In this document: in pieces, positions 40,837 to 50,989 of the stretch
How positions within the stretch are numbered: position 1 is the first letter of the stretch
Layout: each line of letters starts with the position of its first letter
Source of the DNA: Tenebrio molitor
Lineage: Eukaryota; Arthropoda; Insecta; Coleoptera; Tenebrionidae
Direction of reading: 5' to 3'
Length of the DNA stretch: 64,000 nucleotides
Assembly: GCF_963966145.1 (NCBI RefSeq)
Contig: NC_091049.1
Coordinates: 8,990,001-9,054,000, forward strand
Made by a program: the position numbers and the translations under genes
The notes under the pieces: generated by a model
What the model was told of the DNA's origin: nothing
Seen by the model: only the letters and a program-made list of their open reading frames with translations
The model's database searches: none

Positions 40837-42197
40837 AACAACAGGAATAACAGGATAAAGGGCATTCATTTTAAACGTTGGGTAAAGTTGTAAACCCAAA
40901 ACACCATAAATTACGAAAGCGGCAAATTTTCATTGTATTGGTACCGTAAAGTAGGAATCCCTCTGTACATATAAAACTGGTACCACGTCGTACTTTCACC
41001 ATCTTATCGACGAGCAAAAGAAAGAGACGTTGAAATATCCACAAGTAAAAAAAAAATTAAAACACATTTTGTGATCAGTGACCAAAAAAATGTAAAGAGA
41101 TTGTTGATTTTAAATAATGTATTTGACAAATAAGATTACTTAATAAAGAAATAAGAGTAATTAGTAAAGTATCCATTACATGTATCTTTTAAAGTAAGTA
41201 AAAAATAAATAATAAAATACGTAAACAAATAAAAAATTAATCGTCATCTGAATCAAATTCACTAGATGATTCACCAGTATTGGCAACAAATGTTAATGGT
41301 TTCACTTGGTCGTCTAAAAGTTGATCTCGATCCCACCATTCTTTAATTTTGGACCCGAATATATTGAACACAGTTTTAGATTCACTGAGTTTCGGACAAG
41401 TGTCAAAGCAGGCAAGTTTTATTACAAAACCCAACATTTAAAATGAATGCACTATAGCATTGATGCGTGCATTAACTGACTCGTGTGAGATTTCTCACCG
41501 GTGAGTTTTGTCACCAAAATGACGTCATTTTAATGAAAAGTGCTAAAACCCTACTATTGACGCTGTGACTTTTCTCACCTGTGACAAAACTCGAATGAAA
41601 ACGCGTGAGATTTTTCGATCGCTTTATTATGAGTGAAATTATGGTGAGATGTGACATTTGAAGTGTGTTAAATTCAAATGAAGAATTATAGTTGGTTTTA
41701 ATGAATAATATATGAAATGTTTAATTAAACAAAGTGAATATTTAATACTTTTTGGTTTATTATTACATATCAGACAAAATTTGAAGAATAACGCAGGTAG
41801 GTAATTCACCAAACGCTCTCTTTCTTGATCTTGATGAGATTATTATTTCTTGCATTGTTAATTCTACGTTTCTTTCTTTAACACACCCCATACTGTGCCC
41901 AATAGTTTTTGTACTTGTAAATTGTAAAATATGCATTACAATACGTGCTTTGTGTGTTTTTTTAGGTTGAAGTGGACTCTGTGGTTTATATTTGTTTGGA
42001 ATTATTCATCTAAAAGTGAACCATCGCTCCATCTATGCCTCTATGGGCAGTAGATCTAGTTCTGGCGCGAAGTCGGTGGTAGGCAGCCCCCCTGCGCCCT
42101 GCGTGTGTTCTGTGGCCCTGCCCTCGCCCCTCGTTCCTAGATCCTCGTTCGCGGCGTGAGTACGCCGGACGCCGGTTGTCTCGCTTTTCGTTCGTTT
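40837..42197. other. Unassigned insert sequence, with a repeat at 41486-41600
   Basis: A minus-strand ORF at 41237-41437 ends with an acidic tail (SSSEFDSDDD) preceded by KIKEWWDRDQLL; I do not recognise it, though acidic tails of this kind are common at transposase C-termini. The stretch 41486-41600 (GATTTCTCACCGGTGAG and related) is an inverted relative of 55340-55470. 42060-42190 is GC-rich and shares GAAGTCGGTGGTAGGC with 55467-55482. Confidence 0.35.
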
Positions 42198-42456
42198 TGT
42201 TATGATGTACTGCTAGCCAACACCCTCCGTTTAGCAGGTAGTTTATTTTAGCAGGTAGTTTAGGGATTATTTAAGAGGACGCCACCCCGGTGGTCGAGAC
42301 AGTTCGTCTTATCGTTCTCTGAAAACTAGTCACAAACGTTGTAATTTTTAATTGTAAATAAATAGATTAAGGACGACCTCTAGTATTATTACACATTCGA
42401 TGACAAGCAGCCCGAAGAAAGTGTAGCGAAGTACCGTAAAATCGGGCTACACAACA
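42198..42456 (+). mobile_element. Solo LTR of the Gypsy family, with 4-bp duplication
   Basis: TGTTATGATG...CTACACAACA, 259 bp, opposite in orientation to the complete Gypsy. GTTT flanks both sides (42194-42197, 42457-42460). It is shorter than the 276-bp LTRs of the complete copy because it has one fewer 17-bp TAGCAGGTAGTTTATTT unit, plus point differences. It arose by LTR-LTR recombination. Confidence 0.88.
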
Positions 42457-42904
42457 GTTTTCAATTCTAATCCATTTCAATCCGTCTGTATTGTAATCAA
42501 TGCTATCAATTAATTTACCGTTCAAAGTGTTACCTTTTGTAAATTCAGTTTGTCAAATTTGTGTGTTGTTAATCTAATTCTGAGTGTTGACGTTATCCGT
42601 TCGTTTTTCTCTTCTTCACCCACGCGTTTCAGTTGTAGGTACAATTCGCAACAATATTCTTTGTGTTATTTTGCCAGTGATCTGCAATCAAACTTGTGCA
42701 TAAAATGGATGATTTAATGATGCTCAATTTAATTGGGGATTTGGAGAAGAAGTAGATGTGTTATTGGGGCGAGCTGCTGGAGTTATTTAATTTTATTGTG
42801 ACCTTATATGCGTCTGAAAAGAAGACCCAGTGATTTATCTATCCATACTCTAGTAATTAAGCTAATAAGGTTTTTTTTTGTCTGCATTATTTTTTTATTT
42901 GTTG

Positions 42905-43060
42905 GCAGTACACGCTTCTATGCTACGAGCAGCTATCAGGCTTATGTTGGATGATGTTGGATACAATTGCTTCATAGGCATTTCTCAACAAAGTGTGAGT
43001 GACGCACTTCATGAAGTAGGTAACAGAAGCCTTGAACCAGCCCTAAGTAGGTACTAAATA
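42905..43060 (+). pseudogene. PIF/Harbinger transposase fragment
   Basis: RFYATSSYQAYVG followed, after one frame change, by GISQQSVSDALHEVGNRSLE. This is the N-terminal HTH region of Harbinger transposases (L(R/K).(L/Y)ATGSYQ..(V/I)G... SQS(S/T)VSR). No catalytic D/D/E segments remain. It faces a Myb-like gene on the other strand, the usual convergent layout of Harbinger elements. Confidence 0.6.
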
Positions 43061-43321
43061 CTTATATTAAGTATCCTAACAATTTGGAAGCCCTTAGAAG
43101 TGTCAGAGACAAATAAATTCATCAGTTTCAGTGAGCACATGTAACTTTTATGCATTTTTTATTTATCGTTTTATTTACAGGTGGAGTTTCTAATGGTCGG
43201 GTTTTTTGGACGGAGGTGCGTGGAGATCGACGAGGAAAAGGATTTGGTGCTGAACAACTATTAGGACTGGCAGGCTCTGAAGTCACTAAACGAATTGATT
43301 GGGTTGGAGGATGATCAGAAC

Positions 43322-45473
43322 CAGTGACGGCTCGTTAGGGGCGGCAGAGTCGGCCGGGCCGTACCACACAAAATTACGAATTTTATTTTCATATTTTCTG
43401 ATAAAAAAATGTTTACGTTATTTTTCTTCAACCTCAAATAACAACTTAAATTACAATTTACATTTCTGTCTCGTACCTAATTACATTGTACTGTGTACCG
43501 TATGTTTTGTAAATACACATATTAGTACCTATAAATACCTAAACGCATCCAGGATAGTTTTGATAAAAAAAAAAAATGTGTGTAAATAAAAATCCACTTA
43601 ATAAACGCAAAATTCTTCTAAACATAAATTATGATGTCTGTTCACCTTCATCGTTTTTTTTTAATTGCCTCAGTAAAGACCAATTTAAATTACCTACATA
43701 TTGAAGTTAAAGTTATTTTTTCACCATTACAAAAATTAAATGCATATGAATATTTACAAAACCATGACAATAATTGACAAAGCCGTTCCTAGGCTTCTGC
43801 GGCAAGTGTTTAGTAAATAATAAATACATTCGGTCAAGGAAGGGGAAGGGTCGGCCAGTGACGTATTTGCCGAGTGCACACAGACCAATCTTTGCACTGC
43901 GATTTTGAAACGATGAATACATTCAGAAGTACGTCCAGCTGTCTCTTCTCACCAATCTTAAGTTATGTTGCTGTAACTTGTAACGGTAACTTGTAACGGA
44001 TAGCTTAGCTCGTTTCACGCAACCCCGGCAAAAGTTAATTTGGCCGACATTCCGTTGCAGCCCTGTGGCGCTGCTAGTCTGAGACGATACAAACATCCCG
44101 TAAAACAATGAGTTGTCGCTATAATCATCCGTGGCTATAACCTTATTTATCATCGAGAACCTTAGAGTTTGCGTTTGCGTAGTTTAATTCCGTAACTTCA
44201 AATGCTCGTCTGCTCCTAACCGTTTAATGTATCGTCTTTTGTTTCTGTTTTGTGTGTTTAATCTGTTATTATGTAATTATTATAGTATTATTTAAATTGT
44301 GAGTGTAAGTGGTAAGTAGGTAAAGACACCGACAATGGCAAATGTAAAAGATGTAGTGAGTACCAATGCCGATTTGGTTAACTGTTTATTGGTAAATAAA
44401 TTTCATACATTGTGTTATGATGACAAAATATTTGTGAAGAAATTGCCAGTTCCACAACCCTCAATGGTTGATTTAATACAATCAAAAAGTTTTCTAAAAC
44501 TCTGTAAGTACCAGAAACGGGCAGCCAGATTCGTAATAAATTGTTTTGCTGGTATTGTGTACTCTTTTCGGTAAATAAAAATCCTTACAATTCGATAGGG
44601 TACGACAATTTAAAAGAAATTCATCGCGCTTTAGTTAAACATGAAATACCTAAAGAATATACACATTCGGCAATAAAATTTAAATTATTCGGTAAACAAA
44701 ATATTGTAAATACAATCGACAGCGGTCAATCCGGTCATAAAGAATATATTAAAAAATACAATGAAAAGGTCCGGGAAAATCGAGAAATGGTTAAACATTT
44801 AATAAATATGACAATTTTTTTGTCTACACAAGAATTGGCATTTCGGAGTAATGATGAATTGATGAATCAGTACATTCAGATAATGAAGGTAATTTTAAAG
44901 AGTTAGCCAAATTTGCCGCTACTTTAGATGAAAATTTATAGATCCTTCTTTACCTCCTGTTTTTACTGGGCTATCAAAAACAATGCAAAACGATTTAATC
45001 GACTCGGTAACAAAAATTCTAATGAAAACCATTTATGACGAAATTATTTTTGACACTATTCCAGCTGACAGTTTAAACATTTATTTTATACTCCTATTTT
45101 CCTTTTCCAAATGCCTTCTTCTTTTGATAAAGGTAGATTTTGATAAAACTTTGCATTAAATAAATATTCAGTATATACTTGCTTACTCACAATCATTTCC
45201 TACAACCTACAGTACTTAATGACAACGTCAATCAATTCAGATAAGGGTTATTTCACATAAAAAGGCAAGACAATGACGTTGATGTCCCACTTTTTTTGCC
45301 CGCAATAGTAACTTGCTCTTGTTTTGCTATGTGATTTTTTTTTTAATTATGCACCTACATTTGCCATGCGGATGCCTATCAAAAAGTTAAATTGACTAAT
45401 TAGAGCTTTACCGATCTACCCATGTTCGGCCGACCCATATTCGCGGAACACGAGCCGTCACTGATCAGAACCA
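43322..45473 (+). mobile_element. hAT element with 8-bp duplication ATCAGAAC and truncated transposase
   Basis: CAGTGACGGCTCGT at the left, ACGAGCCGTCACTG at the right; ATCAGAAC at 43314-43321 and 45474-45481. 2152 bp. It encodes only the N-terminal part of a ZMYM1-like hAT transposase (44335-45063), so it is an internally deleted, non-autonomous copy. It is inserted in the Harbinger Myb-like gene. Confidence 0.9.
44335..45063 (+). pseudogene. N-terminal fragment of a hAT transposase (ZMYM1-like, TTF-type zinc finger)
   Basis: Starts MANVKDVVSTNADLVNCLLV. After a one-base shift near 44540 it reads LFCWYCVLFSVNKNPYNSIG and then RALVKHEIPKEYTHSAIKFK, MVKHLINMTIFLSTQELAFR and SLPPVFTGLSKTMQNDLIDS. 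The FCWYCVLFS finger, the HxxxxxH spacing and the (K/R).LI..I.FL..QELAFRG block are those of ZMYM1/hAT proteins. The first catalytic Asp (VDETTD-type) would follow the last block, but the frame ends at IYDEIIFDTIPAD. A stop also lies after LDENL. Confidence 0.6.
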
Positions 45474-46029
45474 GGAGCATTCAAAACAGCAACTGGTGTC
45501 ACCACTGCAGCAATAAATTCTTCAGTTTGTGACAATGACTGAAAATTGCAAAACTGTTCACTCCACCTCCTGTTTTATTGGCTTTTCTCTTATTCACACC
45601 ATCTTCTTGTTGTCTTGCCATATCTGTAGAAATTAAAATAAAATGTTGAAATTAAGCCTTGGATATTTTAATAGTACACAAATGAGCTGTCACCACCAGT
45701 TTTCAGGTGCGTGGCTGACTGTTTGAAGCACTTAGCTTGCTGAGTACTGCAAAATAGGCTGAGCACCTGAAAAGTTACCTATTGACAAAAAATCGGTTCT
45801 AATTTTTTGATGTTATGTTTGGTAGATGTCAAATTTGTATATTTAGTTATATTCCACTTTGCACTCTTTGAACGATGTAGATATATATAAATTCTAAAGT
45901 AACGAATATGAAAAATTACCTTTCTTCACGCTTTCCACTCTTTTTGCGGAGAATTTTCCAGAAATTAATTCTGGGTGAGTCCGCATAAACTCGACTAAAA
46001 TTTCTTTTACTCTTTCGTCACTTTTATGA

Positions 46030-46348
46030 TTGACTAGCTGACCCGGCGAACTTCGTACCGCCTCAGAGTCAATAAATGTTGTGTTAACTTATTAGCTGAA
46101 TTGAATCAAGTTTTTTTATTAAGATAAAATAAATTGAAATTTAATGATTTAATGCTTACACATATTTAAATTTAATGCTAAGCACTACGCCCTCTGACGG
46201 AGATTATTGATATTCACGTCACGTGATGTGCAAATGTGATTAACGATATAGTACCTTAATTAACTCCCATGAATTTACGACAATTCATTGATGAGTACTG
46301 AAAAATTAAGTTTTTTCGGTAAATTCATTTGCAAGAAGTGAGAGTATA
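46030..46348. repeat. Repeat beginning TAGCTGACCCGGCGAACTTC
   Basis: TAGCTGACCCGGCGAACTTC then GTACCGCC near 46036-46063 is, in my recollection, a widely dispersed insect repeat boundary. Its class is uncertain to me. It cuts the Harbinger Myb-like gene at 46026. Confidence 0.35.
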
Positions 46349-46393
46349 ATGAGTAGTAGAGCAAATTGCTGTCTCCCGAATTGTAACTATGCA
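46349..46393 (+). pseudogene. THAP finger start, first piece of a gene split by a MITE and Gypsy
   Basis: MSSRANCCLPNCNYA is the CCxPNC opening of a THAP domain. It is interrupted at 46392 by the hairpin MITE. After the MITE and across the Gypsy element the same strand gives KHMRVCWKHFVDEYF (52760-52805), the CxxHF end of a THAP domain. The middle part is too decayed to follow in one frame. Confidence 0.5.
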
Positions 46394-46557
46394 GTGAATT
46401 TTTTATCAATGAACCATAGGGATTGACATGGTGTAAACTTTATCTCATGTCCGAAAAATAATTATGAAATTAGCAATAGAAACACCATTGACGCGAAATA
46501 AAGTTTATACTTAAACCATGTAAATCTCTATGATTCATCGATAAAAAAAATTCACTG
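46392..46557. mobile_element. Hairpin MITE with CAGTGAATTTTTTATC ends
   Basis: CAGTGAATTTTTTATCAATG at the left and in reverse CAGTGAATTTTTTTTATCGA at the right; arms of about 65 bp meet around a short loop. TA follows the right end. Tc1/mariner-like tip. It interrupts a THAP fragment. Confidence 0.65.
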
Positions 46558-46630
46558 TATAAAAATAATCCGGAATTAACAATCACCATAAACGGATTGA
46601 ATATTTTAATGAGTTTGGTTGGGATGCAGT

Positions 46631-46906
46631 TGTTGTGTAGCCCGATTTTACGGTACTTCGCTACACTTTCTTCGGGCTGCCTGTCGTCGAATGTGTAATA
46701 ATACTAGAGGTCGTCCTTAATCTATTTATTTACAATTAAAAATTACAACGTTTGTGACTAGTTTTCAGAAAACGATAAGACGAACTGTGTCGACCACCGG
46801 GGTGGCGTCCTCTTAAATAATCCCTAAACTACCTGCTAAAATAAACTACCTGCTAAAATAAACTACCTGCTAAAAGGAGGGTGTTGGCTAGCAGTACATC
46901 ATAACA
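46631..46906 (-). repeat. Gypsy 3' LTR
   Basis: On the minus strand TGTTATGATG...CTACACAACA. Contains three tandem 17-bp units (AAACTACCTGCTAAAAT on the plus strand). The purine tract GTGAGGGGAGG directly precedes it on the minus strand (46907-46917). Confidence 0.92.
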
Positions 46907-46917
46907 CCTCCCCTCAC

Positions 46918-47282
46918 ATTTGAAAAATTTGTGCAATGATACAAATTTTAATCTAAATACATATATAATAATATCGAATATAAAATTAACATACATAATT
47001 ACATACTTTTTTTTTTTTTTTTTTTTTTTTGGTACAAATTTTATTCTAATACATACATAATAATATCAATAACTATAAGTAAGTATGATTACACGTATCA
47101 ATAATTAATGAAATAATATGACTTAAATATCTACCTAATTGGAATAACAACGATTCATCGGTACCTACTTATTCTATTCTATAAACAGTGTTAACATAGA
47201 CTTTTTTTTTTTTTTTTTACAAGATTATGGTAAAGCAAGGTAATAACAAAATTACATGGGTAAAAGTTTTTTTTTTTTTTTT
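46918..47282 (-). other. Gypsy 3' untranslated region with poly(A)-like tracts and a duplicated block
   Basis: Three long T runs on the plus strand (about 47008-47031, 47201-47218, 47268-47281) and a near-tandem repeat (TACAAATTTTAATCTAAATA at about 46940 and TACAAATTTTATTCTAATAC at about 47033). Non-coding: no env frame is present. Confidence 0.6.
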
Positions 47283-50200
47283 CTAGGAACATTTCTTTAG
47301 ACGGTTTACGTGGACTGTAGTAGGCTTTTTGTTGACTAATATGGTGTAGTTAACATCTGAATCTTTTGAAAGTACTGTGAAAGGACCTTTAAAACGTGGT
47401 TCTAATTTTTTTGATTTTCCTGGTGCCTTTGCATCATTGGTTAACCAAACCTTATCGCCAGGTGAGAAATTTTGTTGATTTACGTTGGAATCATATCTGT
47501 TTTTTGATTTTTCTTTCTCCCTGATTATAGTTTCTCGCGCAATTTGATGTGAATGTTGCAATCTTGCTTTTAATTCTGCATAATAATCATCATAATTGTA
47601 ATGGATTTCAGGATTTTCCTTTAATGATGTAGGAATTGAAGCTTTATGTCCAAATAATAGCTCGAAAGGTGTAATTTTTGTAGATGTATGAGGTGTTGTG
47701 TTATATGTGAATGCTGCGAATGGTAGGAACTCGTCCCAATTATCACGATCCCGATTAATAAATGATCTTAGGTATTCGGCTAATGTTCGGTGTGTTCTCT
47801 CGAGGCTGCCATTTGTTTGGGGATGGAAACTTGTTCCGTGAATTTTTTTAATTTTTAGAAGTTTACACGTTTCCCTGAAAATCGCGCTTTCGAAATTTGT
47901 GCCTTGGTCAGTTAGTACGGTTTGTGGCATACCAAATTTACAAATAATTTCAGTAGTGAAATTCTTGGCTATAGTATTGGCTTCTTGGTTTGGAATGGGA
48001 ATGGCTATGAAAAATTTTGTGAGATCGTCGATGAAAGTCAGTATGAATTTATTATTATTTTCGGTTGGATTAAGGGGACCTACAACATCTAAAAATATTT
48101 TCTCAAAAGGTTTGGATGACGTGCTAGTTATGGTCATTGGAGCTTTCGTTTTCCGACTAATTTTGTTTTGTTGACACGTTTGACATGAATTTATGAAATG
48201 CTTAATGTCTTTGTACATTTTGTGCCACCTGTAATGTTCTTTTATGCGATTAAAAGTCCGATTTACACCTTGATGACCACCAAGAGGATTTACGTGGTAA
48301 TCTTTTAAAATGTCTTGAATTTCATTTCGAGTTAGATCCTTTTTAGTATTATTATGAAAAATTATTATTTGAATATTAGTATCTTTGAAGATGTAGCGAA
48401 TCATGGTTCTTATGGATTCAAATTTAATTTTATGTAGTTTCAAATTCGAAGTCGATATACCAATTTTTCCAATACTATATTTGAAAGAAAACTCCTTTAA
48501 ATTGATCAAGCCTTGGAAAATGTCTGCATATGATGATTTATGGGCATGTGTTTCTTTGGTAATTAGATATAGAAAATAGCGATTGTCAGATTTTAAAAAA
48601 GCGATGTCTGAGATGTTGACATTTTGTGTTTTCAGTTCGGGACGACTATTATGATACTCTACTTCTGATTCGAAATGTTTGTCCGTAAAATAAACAAGAT
48701 TGACATCATCGGAACTGTCCTCCATGGCTTCGTCCGATTCGAGCACGTTCGAGTTTATAATGACTTTAGATTTGATGTGTTTTAAATATTGTTCGTACGA
48801 TTCACTATTTTCACCGTTAAGTTTGTAAATTCTGCTGAGGGCATCGGCGTTTGTATTTAATTTACCCGGCTTATGAATTATGTCAAATTCGTACTCTTCT
48901 AATTTTAGTCTAAATTTCATAAGACGAGACGACGGATTTGAAATTGAAAAGAGATAAATCAAAGGTTTGTGATCAGTCACGATCTTAAATTTTTTTCCGT
49001 ATAGATAAGGCCTAAAATATTGAACACCGTAGACTATAGCGGCTAATTCCCTTTCGATGGTTGAATAATTTTTTTCAGCTTTGTTCAACGTTCTCGATGC
49101 GTACCCGATAGGTAAATCTTTACCGATTATGCCCTGGGATAAGACCGCACCGACTGCATGTTGACTTGCATCGGCTGTTAGAATAAATTCTTGATTAAAA
49201 TGGGGATACTGCAAAATAGGGGGATTTATTAATTTGGCTTTTAATTTATCAAATGATTCGTCACACAGAGATGTCCAATTGAACTCAATATTATTTTTTA
49301 GAAGGTTGTTCATCGGATATGCTATTTGTGAAAAATTTGGAATAAATTTTCTATAATATGATGCTAAACCTAGGAAAGATCTGACGTTGTCTTTGTTTTT
49401 TGGAGTTGGATAATCCCTGACCGCTTGTATCTTGTCGGGGTCTGGTTTAATCCCGTCTTCCGAAATAACATGGCCTAGGTATGTAATTTCTTTCCTTAAG
49501 AATGAACATTTACTCGGTTGTAATTTTAAATTATGCTGTCTAAGCCGGTTAAACACGTCAATCAATTTATTATTGTGATCTCTCAGGGAACTACCATAAA
49601 TAACTATGTCGTCTAAATAGACAAGGCATTTTATTCCTTGGAGACCCGTAAGAACATGATTCATTAGTCTTTGAAATGTGGCGGGAGAATTTTTTAATCC
49701 CATAGGAAGTCTTTTATATTGATAGCGTCCTTCAAATGTGAATGCAGTAAATGGTTTGCTATCCTCGCTCAAAAGAATTTGGTGAAATCCTGTCGCGAGA
49801 TCGATAACACTAAAATATTTAGAATGACCTAATTGTTCCAAGATTTCGGTAATGTTTGGCAGGGGATAAGCATCCGATTCAGTTATGTCGTTTAATTTTC
49901 TAAAATCAACAACTAAACGCCATCTTTTATTTCCCATATTGTCGGGTTTTTTAGGGACAATTAATATTGGTGCGTTGTAAGGAGAAACACTATTTTCTAT
50001 AATGTCATCTTTTAACATTTGATCGATTTGTTGTCGGACTATGGGTTTTTGAAATTCAGGAATTCTATAAGGTTTGACGAATACAGGCTTTTGTGTTAGC
50101 AAGGATATTGAATGTTTTGTGGCATTAGTGTGCGTTAATTGATCGTCTTCGAGATAGAAGATGTCATTAAATTCTCGGCAAATTTTTAAAATTGAGTCAT

Positions 50201-50963
50201 ATTCTTCTTTATTTAAATGATTCTGAAGTATTTGGGATTCTAATGATTGTAACCGCTTGGAATGAGAACTCTCTATGAAATTTATTGCGTGGTAATTGTC
50301 TAGATCTTCGAACTCGAAATCAGTTATTTTTATTTCTGAGGGTATTTCTAAAGAATTTATTACTCTCACTCGACAATATCCGCTTTCGCCTTTTACAATG
50401 GCATTTGGAATATATAAACCGTCGACCACTCGTTTTTGTAAACAAAGTTTGGGTCCAGAAAAATTTACCCCTAATTTCGTTGTAAATTCCGTTCTAGGCG
50501 GAATCGTTATTTGAGGGACGGTTTCCGCTAAGAGAGATTGGTTTACGACGGGTGTTTCTTGGAACATCTGGTTCATGGGGAATGAAAAGGTTTCGTCCTG
50601 TATCGTTATTTGTAGAGCCGGTATTGCAAAATTTATGACGCCTTTATGTTTTTCCAAAAAATCTTTACCTAAAATGCCATCTCCGGGGATGGGAAAGTTT
50701 GAATCGACAATGTGAATTGCATGGCCAATTGACACCTTATTAGAAAGCTGGAAATTCCCAAAACATACGCCTAAAGATGTTACGATTTCTGTGCCAATAC
50801 CTTTGATTTTAATTTTTTTTTCAATGGACACTTGTGCGTCATCATCGGCGGAATTAATTTTTAAAAGTGAGATATCCGATCCCGTATCAAGTAGTAGTGT
50901 TGCAATTTTAGAGTTTGATATGTTGAGCGGAAGTTTGACAAAACATGAGTTTTTATTTGTCAA
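47283..50963 (-). CDS. pol: Gypsy Pol polyprotein (protease, RT, RNase H, integrase)
   Basis: An open frame of about 1226 aa. Protease is near residue 25 (LLLDTGSDISLLK). RT follows at about 290-470, with DLATGFHQILL, the core YLDDIVIYG near 448 and FLGLASYYRKFIPNF after it. RNase H is at about 560-680 (TADASQHAVGAVLSQ, STIERELAAIVYG, TDHKPLIYLF). Integrase has the HHCC finger (HQGVNRTFNRIKEHYRWH ... CQTCQQ), the core (FLDVVGPLN, LTDQGTNFES, HPQTNGSLERTHRTL) and a C-terminal GPY/F-type module (PRFKGPFTVL) ending VHVNRLKK. The frame is -1 relative to gag and overlaps its end, so expression by -1 frameshifting is likely; no canonical X-XXY-YYZ site was identified. It has no stop or shift. Confidence 0.93.
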   Translation of the reverse strand: MTNKNSCFVKLPLNISNSKIATLLLDTGSDISLLKINSADDDAQVSIEKKIKIKGIGTEIVTSLGVCFGNFQLSNKVSIGHAIHIVDSNFPIPGDGILGKDFLEKHKGVINFAIPALQITIQDETFSFPMNQMFQETPVVNQSLLAETVPQITIPPRTEFTTKLGVNFSGPKLCLQKRVVDGLYIPNAIVKGESGYCRVRVINSLEIPSEIKITDFEFEDLDNYHAINFIESSHSKRLQSLESQILQNHLNKEEYDSILKICREFNDIFYLEDDQLTHTNATKHSISLLTQKPVFVKPYRIPEFQKPIVRQQIDQMLKDDIIENSVSPYNAPILIVPKKPDNMGNKRWRLVVDFRKLNDITESDAYPLPNITEILEQLGHSKYFSVIDLATGFHQILLSEDSKPFTAFTFEGRYQYKRLPMGLKNSPATFQRLMNHVLTGLQGIKCLVYLDDIVIYGSSLRDHNNKLIDVFNRLRQHNLKLQPSKCSFLRKEITYLGHVISEDGIKPDPDKIQAVRDYPTPKNKDNVRSFLGLASYYRKFIPNFSQIAYPMNNLLKNNIEFNWTSLCDESFDKLKAKLINPPILQYPHFNQEFILTADASQHAVGAVLSQGIIGKDLPIGYASRTLNKAEKNYSTIERELAAIVYGVQYFRPYLYGKKFKIVTDHKPLIYLFSISNPSSRLMKFRLKLEEYEFDIIHKPGKLNTNADALSRIYKLNGENSESYEQYLKHIKSKVIINSNVLESDEAMEDSSDDVNLVYFTDKHFESEVEYHNSRPELKTQNVNISDIAFLKSDNRYFLYLITKETHAHKSSYADIFQGLINLKEFSFKYSIGKIGISTSNLKLHKIKFESIRTMIRYIFKDTNIQIIIFHNNTKKDLTRNEIQDILKDYHVNPLGGHQGVNRTFNRIKEHYRWHKMYKDIKHFINSCQTCQQNKISRKTKAPMTITSTSSKPFEKIFLDVVGPLNPTENNNKFILTFIDDLTKFFIAIPIPNQEANTIAKNFTTEIICKFGMPQTVLTDQGTNFESAIFRETCKLLKIKKIHGTSFHPQTNGSLERTHRTLAEYLRSFINRDRDNWDEFLPFAAFTYNTTPHTSTKITPFELLFGHKASIPTSLKENPEIHYNYDDYYAELKARLQHSHQIARETIIREKEKSKNRYDSNVNQQNFSPGDKVWLTNDAKAPGKSKKLEPRFKGPFTVLSKDSDVNYTILVNKKPTTVHVNRLKKCS

Positions 50964-50989
50964 AACAAATACTTGCTTTTCAAATGAAT

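Larger units (their letters stand above)
43190..46025 (-). pseudogene. Harbinger-associated Myb/SANT-like protein, interrupted by a hAT element
   Basis: The minus strand from 46025 reads DERVKEILVEFMRTHPELIS, then GKFSAKRVE (Myb/SANT-like DNA-binding start), an intron, then MARQQEDGVNKRKANKTGGG. After one frame slip, SLSQTEEFIAAVVTPVAVL and NAPGSD follow up to the hAT insertion at 45474. On the other side (43321 downward) the frame continues HPPTQSIRLVTSEPASPN. The Lys-Thr-Gly-Gly-Gly region followed by an acidic/proline linker is typical of the accessory protein that Harbinger needs for nuclear import and TIR binding. The 5' end is cut at 46026 by another repeat. Confidence 0.55.

Noticed and set aside
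43299..43922. Short ORFs on both strands inside the hAT element
   Set aside because: Lys/Phe/Asn-rich low-complexity translations; the element's own transposase fragment begins later at 44335.
47899..48174. Plus-strand ORF within Gypsy pol
   Set aside because: Antisense shadow of integrase.
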